From the NCBI RefSeq assembly GCF_000813845.1, contig NZ_JWTB01000017.1, positions 1 to 64,000 on the forward strand: 64,000 nucleotides of DNA, given 5' to 3'. Position numbers and translations under genes: made by a program. The DNA is from Pseudarthrobacter phenanthrenivorans (GTDB lineage: Bacteria > Actinomycetota > Actinomycetes > Actinomycetales > Micrococcaceae). The notes beneath the pieces were generated by a model. It had not been told where the DNA came from. It saw only the letters and a list, made by a program, of their open reading frames with translations, and made no database searches. Below are positions 50,201 to 58,242 of this stretch, one piece after another (positions within the stretch are counted from its first letter, which is position 1; each line of letters begins with the position of its first letter).

Positions 50201-51725
50201 AGGCGATTTTCACGTTGCCGCCCACGGCTGCGGGGGCGTCGGTGCGGGTCGCCCCGAAGCTGGCCGGCTGGACCGTGGCCTTGTTCGCCTCCGTGAGGTG
50301 GGTCAGCGGCTGGAGCTTCCAGGAGTTGTTGGCGAAGCCGAGCACCACGTTGGTGGTGAAGGTGGCCGGGGAGCCCACCCGCACGGGATCGGCGGTGGTG
50401 AGATATGGCAGGACTTCGGCCTTGGTGGTGGCGTCCTTGAGGAAGTTGGTGCTGGACCCGTCGTCGAGTTTGATGCCGCGGGCGGCGTTGTCCGCGACCA
50501 CGGCCGCGTACTCCGCGGAGCCATAAGGCGCGACGGCGGTCGGCTGGACCAGGGGTGTGGTCCCGCCGGCCAGGCCGATCTCTCCGTACTGGTTGAGGCT
50601 GTAGTTGTCGCTCACCGTCAAAGGACCCTGGGGTGCCAGGAGCATGCCTTCCAGTGATTCGCGGAAGGCCTCGGTGGCGGGCAGGCTGAAGAGCGTCGGC
50701 TTGACCTCGGGCGCTGCCTCGGCAAGCTTGGTCAGGCCCGCTGCCGACGCGACATTGAGCTGGGTCATGCCGTAGTACTCGGCCACAGTGCCGCTCACCT
50801 GGACGTAGTCACCGGCCTGCACCGACCCGACGGTGGCGGGGGAGTAGACGAAGATGCCGTCGGAGGCGGCATGGTTGGTGGCCGTCAGGTCACCGCCCGT
50901 GCCGGGTGTCTGGAGGTAGTAGCCGTTGAGCCCGCCCGTGGGGAAGGCGGCGGTGACTTTACCCTTGGTGGTCACGGCTGCGCCGGCCAGCGGGCTGTCC
51001 ACGCCGGTGCCCTGGATCTCGGCGATGGCCTTGGTGGCGGGGTCCGGGGCCGGTGTTGGATCCGGAGCGGTGCCGCCAGAGGACGTTGGTGTGATGGCGG
51101 CACTGAGCGAGAAGTCTGCGGCGTTGCTGTTGCTGTCCGCACCGCCGGGCCGGTTCAGGCTCTTCACGTCGGTGTTTGAAGCGGGTGCCGCGGCGGCCGC
51201 GGTCTCAAAGGTGTTGGAGCTGCCGTAGCCCAGGAGGTCGGCCACGCCGGCAGATTCCACCACGGAGCCGGTGGGAAGTCCGACGGCGGCGGGTTGCCTG
51301 GCCAGCACAATGGTTCCCCCGCTGCCCCCGAAGTTAAGGGCGCCGGCCACGAGGTCCGGCGCGGGCAGGTCTGCGCCGTTGGTGCCGTTGGTTCCGCCCT
51401 GCACCAGGTAGTAGCCCTTGGCGGGGATGGACCCGGACAGCGCCGCGACACCGGTGGGAGCTGCTGTGCCGGAGGCCGGGCGGTACTGCACCGACCAACC
51501 CTCCAGGGACACGGGGGCGTCGGAGCTGTTGTACAGCTCCACGAACTTGTTCTTGTAGGCGGCGCCGCTGCTGCCGCCGCTCAGGTAGGCCTCGTTGATG
51601 ACAACGGGGGAGGTGCCTGCCGCGGGTGAGACCTCCGCGGCCGCCGGAACAGCGGTCAGCGGGGCTGCGATGAGCCCCGCTGACAACGCTGCGCCGAGCG
51701 CTGACTTCCAAAGTTTTTGATGCAT
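47208..51725 (-). CDS. Secreted ExeM/NucH-type nuclease fused to a 5'-nucleotidase
   Basis: 1505 residues. Signal peptide at about 1-30 (ALGAALSAGLIAAPLTAVPAAAE region). Order of domains: lamin-tail domain (about 38-150), OB-like domain (about 232-335), endonuclease/exonuclease/phosphatase nuclease (about 504-830; NVKIASFNVLN, LMEVENS, GDFNSYG, SDHDPVV), metallophosphatase (about 850-1100; INDFHGRI, GDNIG, GNHEFDGG, TGHTHKEY), 5'-nucleotidase C domain (about 1140-1320; NSGGLRNELYY), then a beta-rich tail. Together these could degrade extracellular DNA and release nucleosides and phosphate. There is no LPXTG or other anchor. The 5' region holds a promoter and two hairpins. Confidence 0.9.
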   Translation of the reverse strand: MHQKLWKSALGAALSAGLIAAPLTAVPAAAEVSPAAGTSPVVINEAYLSGGSSGAAYKNKFVELYNSSDAPVSLEGWSVQYRPASGTAAPTGVAALSGSIPAKGYYLVQGGTNGTNGADLPAPDLVAGALNFGGSGGTIVLARQPAAVGLPTGSVVESAGVADLLGYGSSNTFETAAAAAPASNTDVKSLNRPGGADSNSNAADFSLSAAITPTSSGGTAPDPTPAPDPATKAIAEIQGTGVDSPLAGAAVTTKGKVTAAFPTGGLNGYYLQTPGTGGDLTATNHAASDGIFVYSPATVGSVQAGDYVQVSGTVAEYYGMTQLNVASAAGLTKLAEAAPEVKPTLFSLPATEAFRESLEGMLLAPQGPLTVSDNYSLNQYGEIGLAGGTTPLVQPTAVAPYGSAEYAAVVADNAARGIKLDDGSSTNFLKDATTKAEVLPYLTTADPVRVGSPATFTTNVVLGFANNSWKLQPLTHLTEANKATVQPASFGATRTDAPAAVGGNVKIASFNVLNYFPTTGDTLSGCTYYEDRDGNPITVRGGCDARGAANAENFKRQQDKIVAAISKSGADVVTLMEVENSAQFGKTRDDALAKLVDALNLPAPGMWDYVRSPANAPPLADEDMIRTAFIFKKAAAEPVGESIIHNDTVAFASARKPLAQVFKPVGDGAGTEFIAIANHFKSKGSAATPDDTDKGQGASNLARTAQAQSLLAFSDELQKSKGTDKVFLIGDFNSYGKEDPINLLTGAGYVNQDDKARNPDGSAKHSYLFGGLVGSLDHILASPAANAVVTGADIWNINSVESVALEYSRYNNNVTNYYSPDQFRASDHDPVVVGLDLATAPASVDLNFLNINDFHGRIDTNTVQFAGTIEKLRAAAAPGATAFLSAGDNIGASLFASAVAKDQPTIDVLNALELKASAVGNHEFDGGWADLRDRVIAGGANAKFPYLGANVYRKGTTEPVLPEYTVLDLNGVKVAVIGTVTQEVPSLVTPAGIADLDFGDPVDAINRVAAKITADKLADVIIVEDHDGAGSGVVEGATLEQEVAAGGPFAKLVTETSPDVDAIFTGHTHKEYAWDAPVPGVVGKTRPIVQTGNYGENVGQIQLTVDTATKDVTGYKAGNVKRTTDAAADLVAAYPRVAAVDAIVKKALADAAEVGNQPVGSVTKDITTAFTTDAAGTAKRDDRGSESTLGNLVADSLLDSLNPSDLGGAEIGVVNSGGLRNELYYAPDGTITYAEANAVLPFVNNLWTTSLTGAQFKTLLEQQWQTNPDGTVPSRAYLQLGLSKNVNYTYDPARAAGDRITSVRVNGELLDPARSYRVGTFSFLATGGDNFRIFTQGSNTRDSGLVDRDAWIGYLQKSSPVSPDFARRSVAVTDSTPTGVKPGEAMALAVSRLDLTSLGSPVNTSLAVSFIDAAGTVTQLGTVPVASGAATVDVPVPAGAAAGTGTLVLTAAESGTVVKAAVLVGADTPAPPVCVPPVKPSRPADVRGQVNYGQAMAAYRACLRG

Positions 51726-52103
51726 CCGCTCTGACTTTCATTGAGGAGTACCGGGTGGGTGGCCCGGCGGGTGCGTCCGTGATGGCTGGCTCGGATTGGG
51801 CTGGCTTGTGCGTGGCCGGATGGTTGTCCAGGCACATGACAACAGCACGGAATGAACGCAAGGTTGCTGGAGCGTGCATTCGGCGGGGCGTTCCCCAGCG
51901 GAGCGCCCCGCCGTCCGGCGCGGGAGTTTCCCCACACCCGTGCCGGAGATGCTGTTGGCGGGAGTGATGCTTGCCGGCACACCCAGGGTGTGCCGGCAGT
52001 CACAAACGATACCCGCCGGTAGCTTCAGGTCCAGGCGTTTGACGGGGCTTAATCCAAAGAATTTACGTTTCCGCAACACGGGCGGGCCCGGGAGGCTTAA
52101 AGC
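51726..52103 (-). other. Intergenic leader region of the nuclease gene: promoter and two inverted repeats
   Basis: No gene. On the minus strand CTGGAC (52034-52029), 17 bp, TATCGT (52011-52006) is a good promoter. Directly downstream is an 11-bp inverted repeat (51972-51998, TGCCGGCACAC/GTGTGCCGGCA), which would lie at the start of the transcript. A second one, CGGCGGGGCG/CGCCCCGCCG with a 13-nt loop, is at 51881-51913. The leader would be about 275 nt long, so the hairpins may act as operator or attenuator. Confidence 0.5.
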
Positions 52104-52141
52104 AAAAAACCCCTGGCAGCCGGTGCCGGCTGCCAGGGGTT
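52104..52141 (-). terminator. Terminator of tRNA-Ser(UGA)
   Basis: A nearly perfect 34-bp palindrome (52108-52141) followed by TTTTTT on the minus strand (52109-52104), 7 bp after the tRNA. Confidence 0.88.
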
Positions 52142-52147
52142 CCCTTG

Positions 52148-52235
52148 CGGAAGGTAAGAGATTCGAACTCTTGGTACGGGGTTACCGCACACTGGTTTTC
52201 AAGACCAGCTCCTTCGGCCGCTCGGACAACCTTCC
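52148..52235 (-). tRNA. tRNA-Ser (anticodon UGA)
   Basis: Minus-strand acceptor GGAAGGT pairs with ACCTTCC, discriminator G. Anticodon stem CTGGT/ACCAG holds CTTGAAA, anticodon UGA. Long variable arm; T-loop GTTCGAATC. CCA is not encoded. Confidence 0.95.
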
Positions 52236-52344
52236 TCAGCTAGTAGTGTTTCATAGGCACTTGCCTGCAACAAAACAGGCCACGGGCAGGAGCCCGGTGC
52301 ACACTGGTTGCAGCCAGGATTTGAGTCAGGAACGGGAGAGGTCC

Positions 52345-53328
52345 ATGAAAGCCGTCTACATTTCGGAACCCGGCGGCCCGGAAGTGCTGGAAGTCCGCGA
52401 TGTGGATGCGCCGGTACCGGGCCAGGGCGAAGTGCTGATCGACGTGGTGGCTGCCGGCCTGAACCGGGCGGACGTCCAGCAGCGCCGGGGGTTCTACCCT
52501 CCGCCGCCCGGCGCCCCGGAGATTCCCGGGCTTGAAGTATCTGGCCGGATTGCGGGCTTTGGGCCGGGCGTCAGCAAACCCTTCTCAGTGGGGGACAAGG
52601 TAGTTGCCCTGCTGGCCGGCGGCGGTTATGCCCAGCAGGTGGCGGTTCCGGCCGAACAGGTGCTGCGGGTGCCAGAAGGGGTGGACTTGGTCACCGCGGC
52701 ATCGCTGCCCGAGGTTGCGGCCACCGTCTACTCCAACCTGATCATGACGGCGCAGCTGCAGCCCGGTGAGACCGTCCTGATCCACGGCGCCACCGGCGGA
52801 ATCGGCACCATGGCCATCCAGCTCGCCAAAGCGTTCGGCGCCAAAGTTGCCACCACTGCAGGCACCGAGGAGAAGGTCAGCACCGCCAAAGCCTTCCTGG
52901 GTGCGGACATCGCCATCAACTACAGGGAAGAGGACTTTCCGGACAGCCTGCGGCGCCAAAATGACGGCAGGGGGGCGGACGTCATCCTGGATGTGGTGGG
53001 TGCCAAATACCTCCAGCAAAACGTTGACGCGCTCGCCGACTATGGCCGGCTTGTCGTGATCGGCCTGCAGGGCGGCACCAAGGGGGAGCTGGACCTGGGG
53101 CTGCTGCTGAAGAAGCGGGCCGCCGTCGTGGCCACCGCGCTGCGGCCCAGGCCCGTGGCTGAGAAGGGTGCCATCATGACCGCCGTCCGCGACGCCGTCT
53201 GGCCGCTGGTGGCTGACGGCAGGATCCGGCCGCTGGTGGCCAAGACCTTCCCGCTGGACCAGGTGGCTGCCGCCCACCACTACTTCGACAGCGGTGACCA
53301 CGTCGGCAAGGTCCTCCTCGTCATGTAA
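52345..53328 (+). CDS. NAD(P)H:quinone oxidoreductase, MDR superfamily (PIG3-like)
   Basis: 327 residues. GEVLIDVVAAGLNRADVQQRRGFYPPPPGAPEIPGLEVSG is the PIG3/TP53I3 pattern; no zinc ligands are present. NADP-binding IHGATGGIGTMAIQLAKAFGA (A-x-G-G-x-G) at about 150-170. It would carry out two-electron reduction of quinones using NADPH. GGGAGAGG precedes ATG 52345. It is monocistronic, followed by the PadR promoter. Confidence 0.88.
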   Translation: MKAVYISEPGGPEVLEVRDVDAPVPGQGEVLIDVVAAGLNRADVQQRRGFYPPPPGAPEIPGLEVSGRIAGFGPGVSKPFSVGDKVVALLAGGGYAQQVAVPAEQVLRVPEGVDLVTAASLPEVAATVYSNLIMTAQLQPGETVLIHGATGGIGTMAIQLAKAFGAKVATTAGTEEKVSTAKAFLGADIAINYREEDFPDSLRRQNDGRGADVILDVVGAKYLQQNVDALADYGRLVVIGLQGGTKGELDLGLLLKKRAAVVATALRPRPVAEKGAIMTAVRDAVWPLVADGRIRPLVAKTFPLDQVAAAHHYFDSGDHVGKVLLVM

Positions 53329-53335
53329 GTCACTG

Positions 53336-53418
53336 CATACCCGGTATTGCGCCTAAGGAACTTCGGCGTTACGCTGCCCATACGCGGTATGCACGGGTCT
53401 TGGGGGCCCGTGCATGCC
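53336..53418 (+). promoter_or_regulatory. padR promoter bracketed by two PadR-type operators, plus a hairpin
   Basis: TTGCGC (53347-53352), 17 bp, TACGCT (53370-53375) is the promoter. CATACCCGGTAT (53336-53347) overlaps the -35 and CATACGCGGTAT (53379-53390) sits at about +1; the two differ at one base and are near-palindromic, as in PadR sites (ATAC/GTAT half-sites). Further downstream GGTATGCACGGG (53386-53397) pairs with CCCGTGCATGCC (53407-53418), with one G-U pair, forming a leader hairpin. Confidence 0.6.
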
Positions 53419-53444
53419 GGTAAAGACCAGCCCGGGGGAGCACA

Positions 53445-54047
53445 ATGTCAATTCGCCACAGCCTCCTCGCCCTGCTGCAGGACCAGCCGCGCTACGGCTA
53501 CCAGCTTCGGGTCGAGTTCGAGAACCGCACCGGAGCCACGTGGCCCCTGAACATCGGGCAGGTGTACACAACACTGGACCGGCTGGAACGCGACGCCCTG
53601 GTAGCCAAGGAAGGCGATGACGGCGAAGGGCACGTGGTCTACAGCATCACCCCCGCCGGCAAGGCCGAGGTCCGGAACTGGTTCGCCGCCCCCGTGGAGC
53701 GGAACAACCCGCCACGCAACGAGCTCGCCATCAAGCTGGCGCTCGCCGTCACCCTGCCCGGAGTGGATGTCCAGGCCATCATCCAGGCCCAGCGCGTCGC
53801 ATCCATCAGGGCCCTCCAGGACTACACCAAGGCGCGGCGCGACACGGCATCGAACCAGCGGGCCGCGGACACGGCGTGGCTCCTGGTGCTCGACTCGCTG
53901 ATCTTCCAGACCGAAGCCGAGGTCCGTTGGCTCGACCTGTGCGAGGCCAGGATGGTCCAGCAGGCGCAGGCCGCCGCGGGCCCGGCACGGAAAACGTCCA
54001 ACGGGGCCACCGAAGACGCCCCGCTCAACGCGGACAGCCGCCGGTGA
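53445..54047 (+). CDS. PadR-family repressor
   Basis: 200 residues. The winged helix (about 3-75: SLLALLQDQPRYGYQLRVEFENRTG ... IGQVYTTLDRLERDALV) is the PadR type, followed by a helical C-terminal dimer domain with EAEVRWLDLCEA. GGGGGAG precedes ATG 53445. The stop overlaps the ABC ATPase start (GTGA). It probably represses its own operon (see 53336-53418). Confidence 0.9.
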   Translation: MSIRHSLLALLQDQPRYGYQLRVEFENRTGATWPLNIGQVYTTLDRLERDALVAKEGDDGEGHVVYSITPAGKAEVRNWFAAPVERNNPPRNELAIKLALAVTLPGVDVQAIIQAQRVASIRALQDYTKARRDTASNQRAADTAWLLVLDSLIFQTEAEVRWLDLCEARMVQQAQAAAGPARKTSNGATEDAPLNADSRR

Positions 54048-54781
54048 GCGTGCAGGGGCCGCAGCAGGTCCTTGAACTCGCCGCGGTAGGCAGGACCTTC
54101 GGCGAAGGCGCGACGGCGGTCGCCGCACTCCGCGACGTCGACCTCACCGTTTCGGCGGGCGAGTTCGTCGCGGTCATGGGCCCGTCGGGCTCCGGCAAGT
54201 CCTCCCTGCTGGCCATCGCCGGCGGCCTGGACCGGCCGTCGTCGGGTGCCGTCTACGTGGAGTCCACGCCACTGGCCGGCCTGGGCCTGAACGAACTGGC
54301 CCGGCTGCGCCGCCGCGCCGTCGGATACGTTTTCCAGGACTTCAACCTGGTCCCCACGCTGACCGCCGCGGAAAACGTGGCGCTGCCGCTGGAACTGGAT
54401 GGAGCATCCAGCAGGAAAGCGCACCGGCAGGCCGCGGACGCGCTGCGGCAGGTGGGCATCCCCGAACTGGCGGACCGCTTCATGGACCAGATGTCCGGCG
54501 GCCAGCAGCAGCGCGTCGCCATCGCCCGGGCCATCGTGGGCCAGCGGCGGCTGATTTTGGCCGACGAACCCACCGGTGCGTTGGACTCGACAACAGGCCA
54601 CGGGGTCATGGAGGTCCTGCGGGCCCGGGCAGACGCCGGAGCCGCGGTCATGCTCGTCACCCACGAAGCCAGGCACGCTGCATGGGCGGACCGCGTGGTC
54701 TTCCTTCGGGACGGGCGGATCATCGACCAGGCCGCCGCCATGCACGACCCCACCATGCTCCTCACCCAGGCCGGACTCTGA
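54044..54781 (+). CDS. ABC transporter ATP-binding protein (MacB/LolD type)
   Basis: 245 residues from GTG 54044, overlapping the PadR stop by 4 bp. All motifs are intact: Walker A GPSGSGKSS (about 46-54), Q-loop VFQDFNL, signature MSGGQQQRVAIARA, Walker B LILADEPTGALD, and H-loop VTHEARHA. This type drives FtsX-like permeases. The permease gene follows with a 1-bp overlap. Confidence 0.93.
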   Translation: MSVQGPQQVLELAAVGRTFGEGATAVAALRDVDLTVSAGEFVAVMGPSGSGKSSLLAIAGGLDRPSSGAVYVESTPLAGLGLNELARLRRRAVGYVFQDFNLVPTLTAAENVALPLELDGASSRKAHRQAADALRQVGIPELADRFMDQMSGGQQQRVAIARAIVGQRRLILADEPTGALDSTTGHGVMEVLRARADAGAAVMLVTHEARHAAWADRVVFLRDGRIIDQAAAMHDPTMLLTQAGL

Positions 54782-57645
54782 TGCCGATGGACCTTGCTCC
54801 GGCCCGCACAAGCCGCCGGAGCAGCTATCGGGTTGCCCTGCGGCTGGCCCGCCGGGACATCGCCCGCCACAAGGCGCGGTCCCTCCTCATCATCCTGCTC
54901 ATCATGGTGCCCGTAGCGGCGCTGACCGGGGCCGCCACCCTCTACAAGAGCACACAGCCCACGCCGGCTGAGATCGTCAGCCGCGAACTGGGCAACACCC
55001 AGGCGAGGTTCAGTGTCCTGCCGGTGCCCAGTGCCGACTCCCTCCAGGACCCGCTCAATGACGGCGTGGTCGCCTCCAGCACCGGACGTTTCGACCCGCA
55101 ATTCCAGCGGACCGACCCGCTGGACGCCCTTCCAGCAGGCTACGACGTCCTCCCGCAGCGCCTGCTCCAGCTGACCATCGGCGTGGGGGAGGCACTGGTT
55201 TCACTGCAGGGCCGCGAGGTGGACGCCCTCAACCCGGCCTTCGCCGGCAAGTTCAGCCTCCTGGCCGGGAGGGCCCCGCGCGACGGCTCGGAGGTGCTCG
55301 TTTCGCCCGGGCTGATGACGCGTTTCCACCTCACCTTCGGGCAGGAATTGACGACGTCGGCAGGCACCTTTGTCCCGGTGGGAACCATCCGCGACGCCGG
55401 CGTGTCGGACGGCAACAGCTTCCTGTACCTGCAGGCACACCAGGTACCTGCCGGGCTTTCCCAGGGACCGCTGACCCGCCAGTCCGTGACCTATTACCTG
55501 GTGGGTTCCGAAGCGGTCACTTGGCCGCAGGTCAGGGAGGCGAACAGTAAGGGTGTGGGCGTGCTGTCCCGGAGCGTGGTACTGGACCCTCCTTCCCGCG
55601 CCGAACGCACCGTCCCGGGTTCCCTGCCCAGGGATGAATCGACGGAAGCGCTGGCGGTGTATGCCGGCTTCGGCCTGATCGGTGCCCTGGCGCTGTTGGA
55701 GGTGGGCCTGCTGGCCGGTGCTGCCTTCGCCGTCGGCGCCAAGCGGCAGGTGCGTGAGCTGGCCCTGCTGGCATCCTCGGGCGCGGAAGGTCCCACCATC
55801 CGCGCCGTTGTCACTGCAGGGGGACTTTGGCTTGGCGGCGTTGCCGTTGCCGCCGGAGCCGTGGTGGGGCTGGGAGCCGCCGCCGTCGTCGTCCACGTGG
55901 TCCGGTTGAACGGCTCCGCCCGGCTGGCAGGCCTGCATCCGGATGTCCTCCTGACAACCGCTGCCATGGCCATGGGACTGGCATCCTGCATCATCGCGGC
56001 GATGGTGCCTGCCCGCCAAGTGTCCCGGCAGGCGGTGCTGGGTGCCCTCAAGGCAGGACGGTCTCCCGCGGCGAAGACCAGGCGGGCCACCCTGGCCGGG
56101 ACCGTTGTGCTGGGGCTGGCCGCGGCGCTGTTGGCCGCGGGTTGGCTCGCGGGACGGTCCACCAACGATCCGGACCGGCGGGCGGACCAGCTGCCGTTGG
56201 TGGTCACGATGCTCATCCTGGGCGCGGTGCTGGCCGTTGCCGGCCTGGTGCTGCTGACCGGCTGGCTGGTTCTCCGTCTCACGTCCGGCACGCAGTGGAT
56301 GCCGCTGTCCCTTCGGATGGCCGCCCGGGATTCGGCGAGGAACCGCGGCCGCAGCGTGCCCGCCGTCGCCGCTGTACTCGCCGCCGCCACGCTCGCAAGC
56401 GCCGCCCTGGTTCTCTCTGCCAGCCAGCAGGCGGGGCAGCGCACGTCGCATTACTGGGCTGCCCTGGAAAACCAGGCATACCTGCCGCTGGTGGTGGACC
56501 CGCCCGCATCAGCGGATGGCAGCAGGAAGCCGGCAGTCCGGGTGGATGCCGGCAGGCTCTCCACCGCGGTGGCAGATGCCTTGGGCACTGTCGACTCGAC
56601 CCAGGTCATTACGGCACCGGAGAGCCTGCGCAACTGCCCGGAGGGCCCGGCTGATCCAGGGGTGCCGGCACGGACGGACACCTCGAACTGCCTGCAGTTT
56701 TCGCTTGCCAGGCCGCACGCCAACGAATGCCCGGTGACCGCACGGGGAAGGCTGCTGGATCCGGGTGACTGGCGGTGCCGGGGTTCCATGGCCAACGACC
56801 AACCGTCAGGCCGGGCCATCCTGGTGGGCGGCCGCGAGGACATCCGTGCAGTGCTCGGCCGCGACGCCACTGCCGAAGCGCTGGCGGTGCTGGATGCCGG
56901 CGGGATGGTGGTGGCCAACCCGGTGTTCGTCAGTGAGGGGCGCGTCCTGCTTGAGGCGAAGGACGTGCGGAGCCAGGTCCCTGTACCCTCCGGGGCCAGC
57001 ACCGTGCCCTCGACCGTCAGAAGGGACTCACTGGCCGCCGCCGTGCTGGAACCGGCAGTCCCGGTGCCTTACTACGGTGTCGTCTCACCGGAAACCGCCG
57101 AACGCCTGGACCTCCGGGCGGCCCCGGCCGGACTGCTCGTGCAGCTCTCGGCCTACCCCTCTGAGGCCGAGGCGGATGCGGCCTCAGCCGCGGCCGCATC
57201 CGTCTACGGGCAGCCCGGCATGCCCTTCCAGGCGGAACCGGGCATTTCGCAGGCAAGCCAGTGGATCACCTGGTCCATCGTGGCGGCAGCTGCGCTGGTC
57301 ACCTTCAGCGCGGCGGGCATTACGACTGGACTGTCCATGGCGGACGCCCGGAAGGACCACGCAGTCCTGGCCGGCGTCGGCGCCCCGCCACGGCTCCGCA
57401 GGGCCCTTGCCGGCTCGCAGGGGCTGTTCACCAGCGGCGTGGGGGCCGTTCTGGGGTCGCTGGCCGGATCTGCGCCGGCGGTCCTGCTGGTCCTTTCCAC
57501 GGAGATGCGGACAGCCCTTGAGGTTCCCTGGCTGCACTTGTCCGCGCTCATGCTGGCCGTGCCCCTGGCGGCGGCCGCACTTGCCTGGGCTTTCACCCGT
57601 TCCCGGCTGCCGTTGTTGGGGCGCAGTTTGGCACAGGGCCATTAG
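54781..57645 (+). CDS. FtsX-like ABC permease
   Basis: 954 residues from ATG 54781 (TGATG overlap). First membrane segment at about 33-55 (SLLIILLIMVPVAALTGAATL), a large extracytoplasmic domain (about 56-285), then two sets of membrane segments around 290-430 and 450-530, a second extracytoplasmic domain (about 560-820) and four more segments to the end. This is the two-FtsX layout of actinobacterial MacB-like permeases. Together with the ATPase it should move lipids, peptides or drugs; PadR control suggests an inducible efflux system. Confidence 0.88.
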   Translation: MPMDLAPARTSRRSSYRVALRLARRDIARHKARSLLIILLIMVPVAALTGAATLYKSTQPTPAEIVSRELGNTQARFSVLPVPSADSLQDPLNDGVVASSTGRFDPQFQRTDPLDALPAGYDVLPQRLLQLTIGVGEALVSLQGREVDALNPAFAGKFSLLAGRAPRDGSEVLVSPGLMTRFHLTFGQELTTSAGTFVPVGTIRDAGVSDGNSFLYLQAHQVPAGLSQGPLTRQSVTYYLVGSEAVTWPQVREANSKGVGVLSRSVVLDPPSRAERTVPGSLPRDESTEALAVYAGFGLIGALALLEVGLLAGAAFAVGAKRQVRELALLASSGAEGPTIRAVVTAGGLWLGGVAVAAGAVVGLGAAAVVVHVVRLNGSARLAGLHPDVLLTTAAMAMGLASCIIAAMVPARQVSRQAVLGALKAGRSPAAKTRRATLAGTVVLGLAAALLAAGWLAGRSTNDPDRRADQLPLVVTMLILGAVLAVAGLVLLTGWLVLRLTSGTQWMPLSLRMAARDSARNRGRSVPAVAAVLAAATLASAALVLSASQQAGQRTSHYWAALENQAYLPLVVDPPASADGSRKPAVRVDAGRLSTAVADALGTVDSTQVITAPESLRNCPEGPADPGVPARTDTSNCLQFSLARPHANECPVTARGRLLDPGDWRCRGSMANDQPSGRAILVGGREDIRAVLGRDATAEALAVLDAGGMVVANPVFVSEGRVLLEAKDVRSQVPVPSGASTVPSTVRRDSLAAAVLEPAVPVPYYGVVSPETAERLDLRAAPAGLLVQLSAYPSEAEADAASAAAASVYGQPGMPFQAEPGISQASQWITWSIVAAAALVTFSAAGITTGLSMADARKDHAVLAGVGAPPRLRRALAGSQGLFTSGVGAVLGSLAGSAPAVLLVLSTEMRTALEVPWLHLSALMLAVPLAAAALAWAFTRSRLPLLGRSLAQGH

Positions 57646-57738
57646 GTCAAAGTATTGGGTCTTTTTGATCACCGGCATCGGGCCTACGGTAGGGGCAGGA
57701 GCCGCCCGTCCGGGTGGTGGAACTTACGGAGGAACTTC

Positions 57739-58023
57739 ATGACGACCCATGTTGCCGACTGCAGTGTCACCCGTTGTTCGTTCAACGACCACGAAGGGTG
57801 TACCGCCCACGCCATCACGGTTGGGGGCAGCCAGGACCACGCATCCTGCGCCACCTTCATCGAAACCGGCATCCACGGCGGCCTGCCCAAGGTCCTCGCC
57901 GACGTGGGAGCGTGCCAGCGCGCCGAGTGCGTCCACAACGACCACCTGATGTGCAACGCCCCTGAGGTGCATGTGGGCCCGGGCGCCGACAACGCCGACT
58001 GCCTCACCTACGCCCACGCCTGA
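57739..58023 (+). CDS. Two-repeat DUF1540 protein
   Basis: 94 residues from ATG 57739, with GGAGG (57728-57732) 6 nt upstream. Two repeats have the identical spacing C-x4-C-x7-C-x15-C (first: Cys8, 13, 21, 37; second: CQRAEC ... C ... C), eight cysteines in all. DUF1540 modules are small, probably metal-binding; the function is unknown. It stands alone with a strong terminator. Confidence 0.85.
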   Translation: MTTHVADCSVTRCSFNDHEGCTAHAITVGGSQDHASCATFIETGIHGGLPKVLADVGACQRAECVHNDHLMCNAPEVHVGPGADNADCLTYAHA

Positions 58024-58043
58024 CCTTCCCGCCCAGCCGGGCC

Positions 58044-58077
58044 AAGGCCCCCGTCCGGAGCGCCGGACGGGGGCCTT
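58044..58077. terminator. Strong hairpin after the DUF1540 gene
   Basis: 15-bp perfect stem (58044-58058 with 58063-58077), AGCG loop, 20 bp after the stop. Confidence 0.85.
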
Positions 58078-58242
58078 CGCTGTGCCGCCGCCCGCCGTCG
58101 ACCACCCGTTCCCGCTCATTCATCGCCGGACTGCCGCCGCTCACCGCACAGCCCGGCGGCACGCCGCGGCCGGCCGTTCCGGGCGGGACGGGCGTTGGTA
58201 GGGTGCCCAATAGCAAAAGCGGGAAACTCTCAAGGAGGAGAC

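Noticed and set aside
51830..51870. GTTCATT ... GTTGTCA on the minus strand as a phosphate-type PHO box before the nuclease gene
   Set aside because: Spacing (14 bp) and sequence do not fit the 11-bp GTTCACC repeat well enough.
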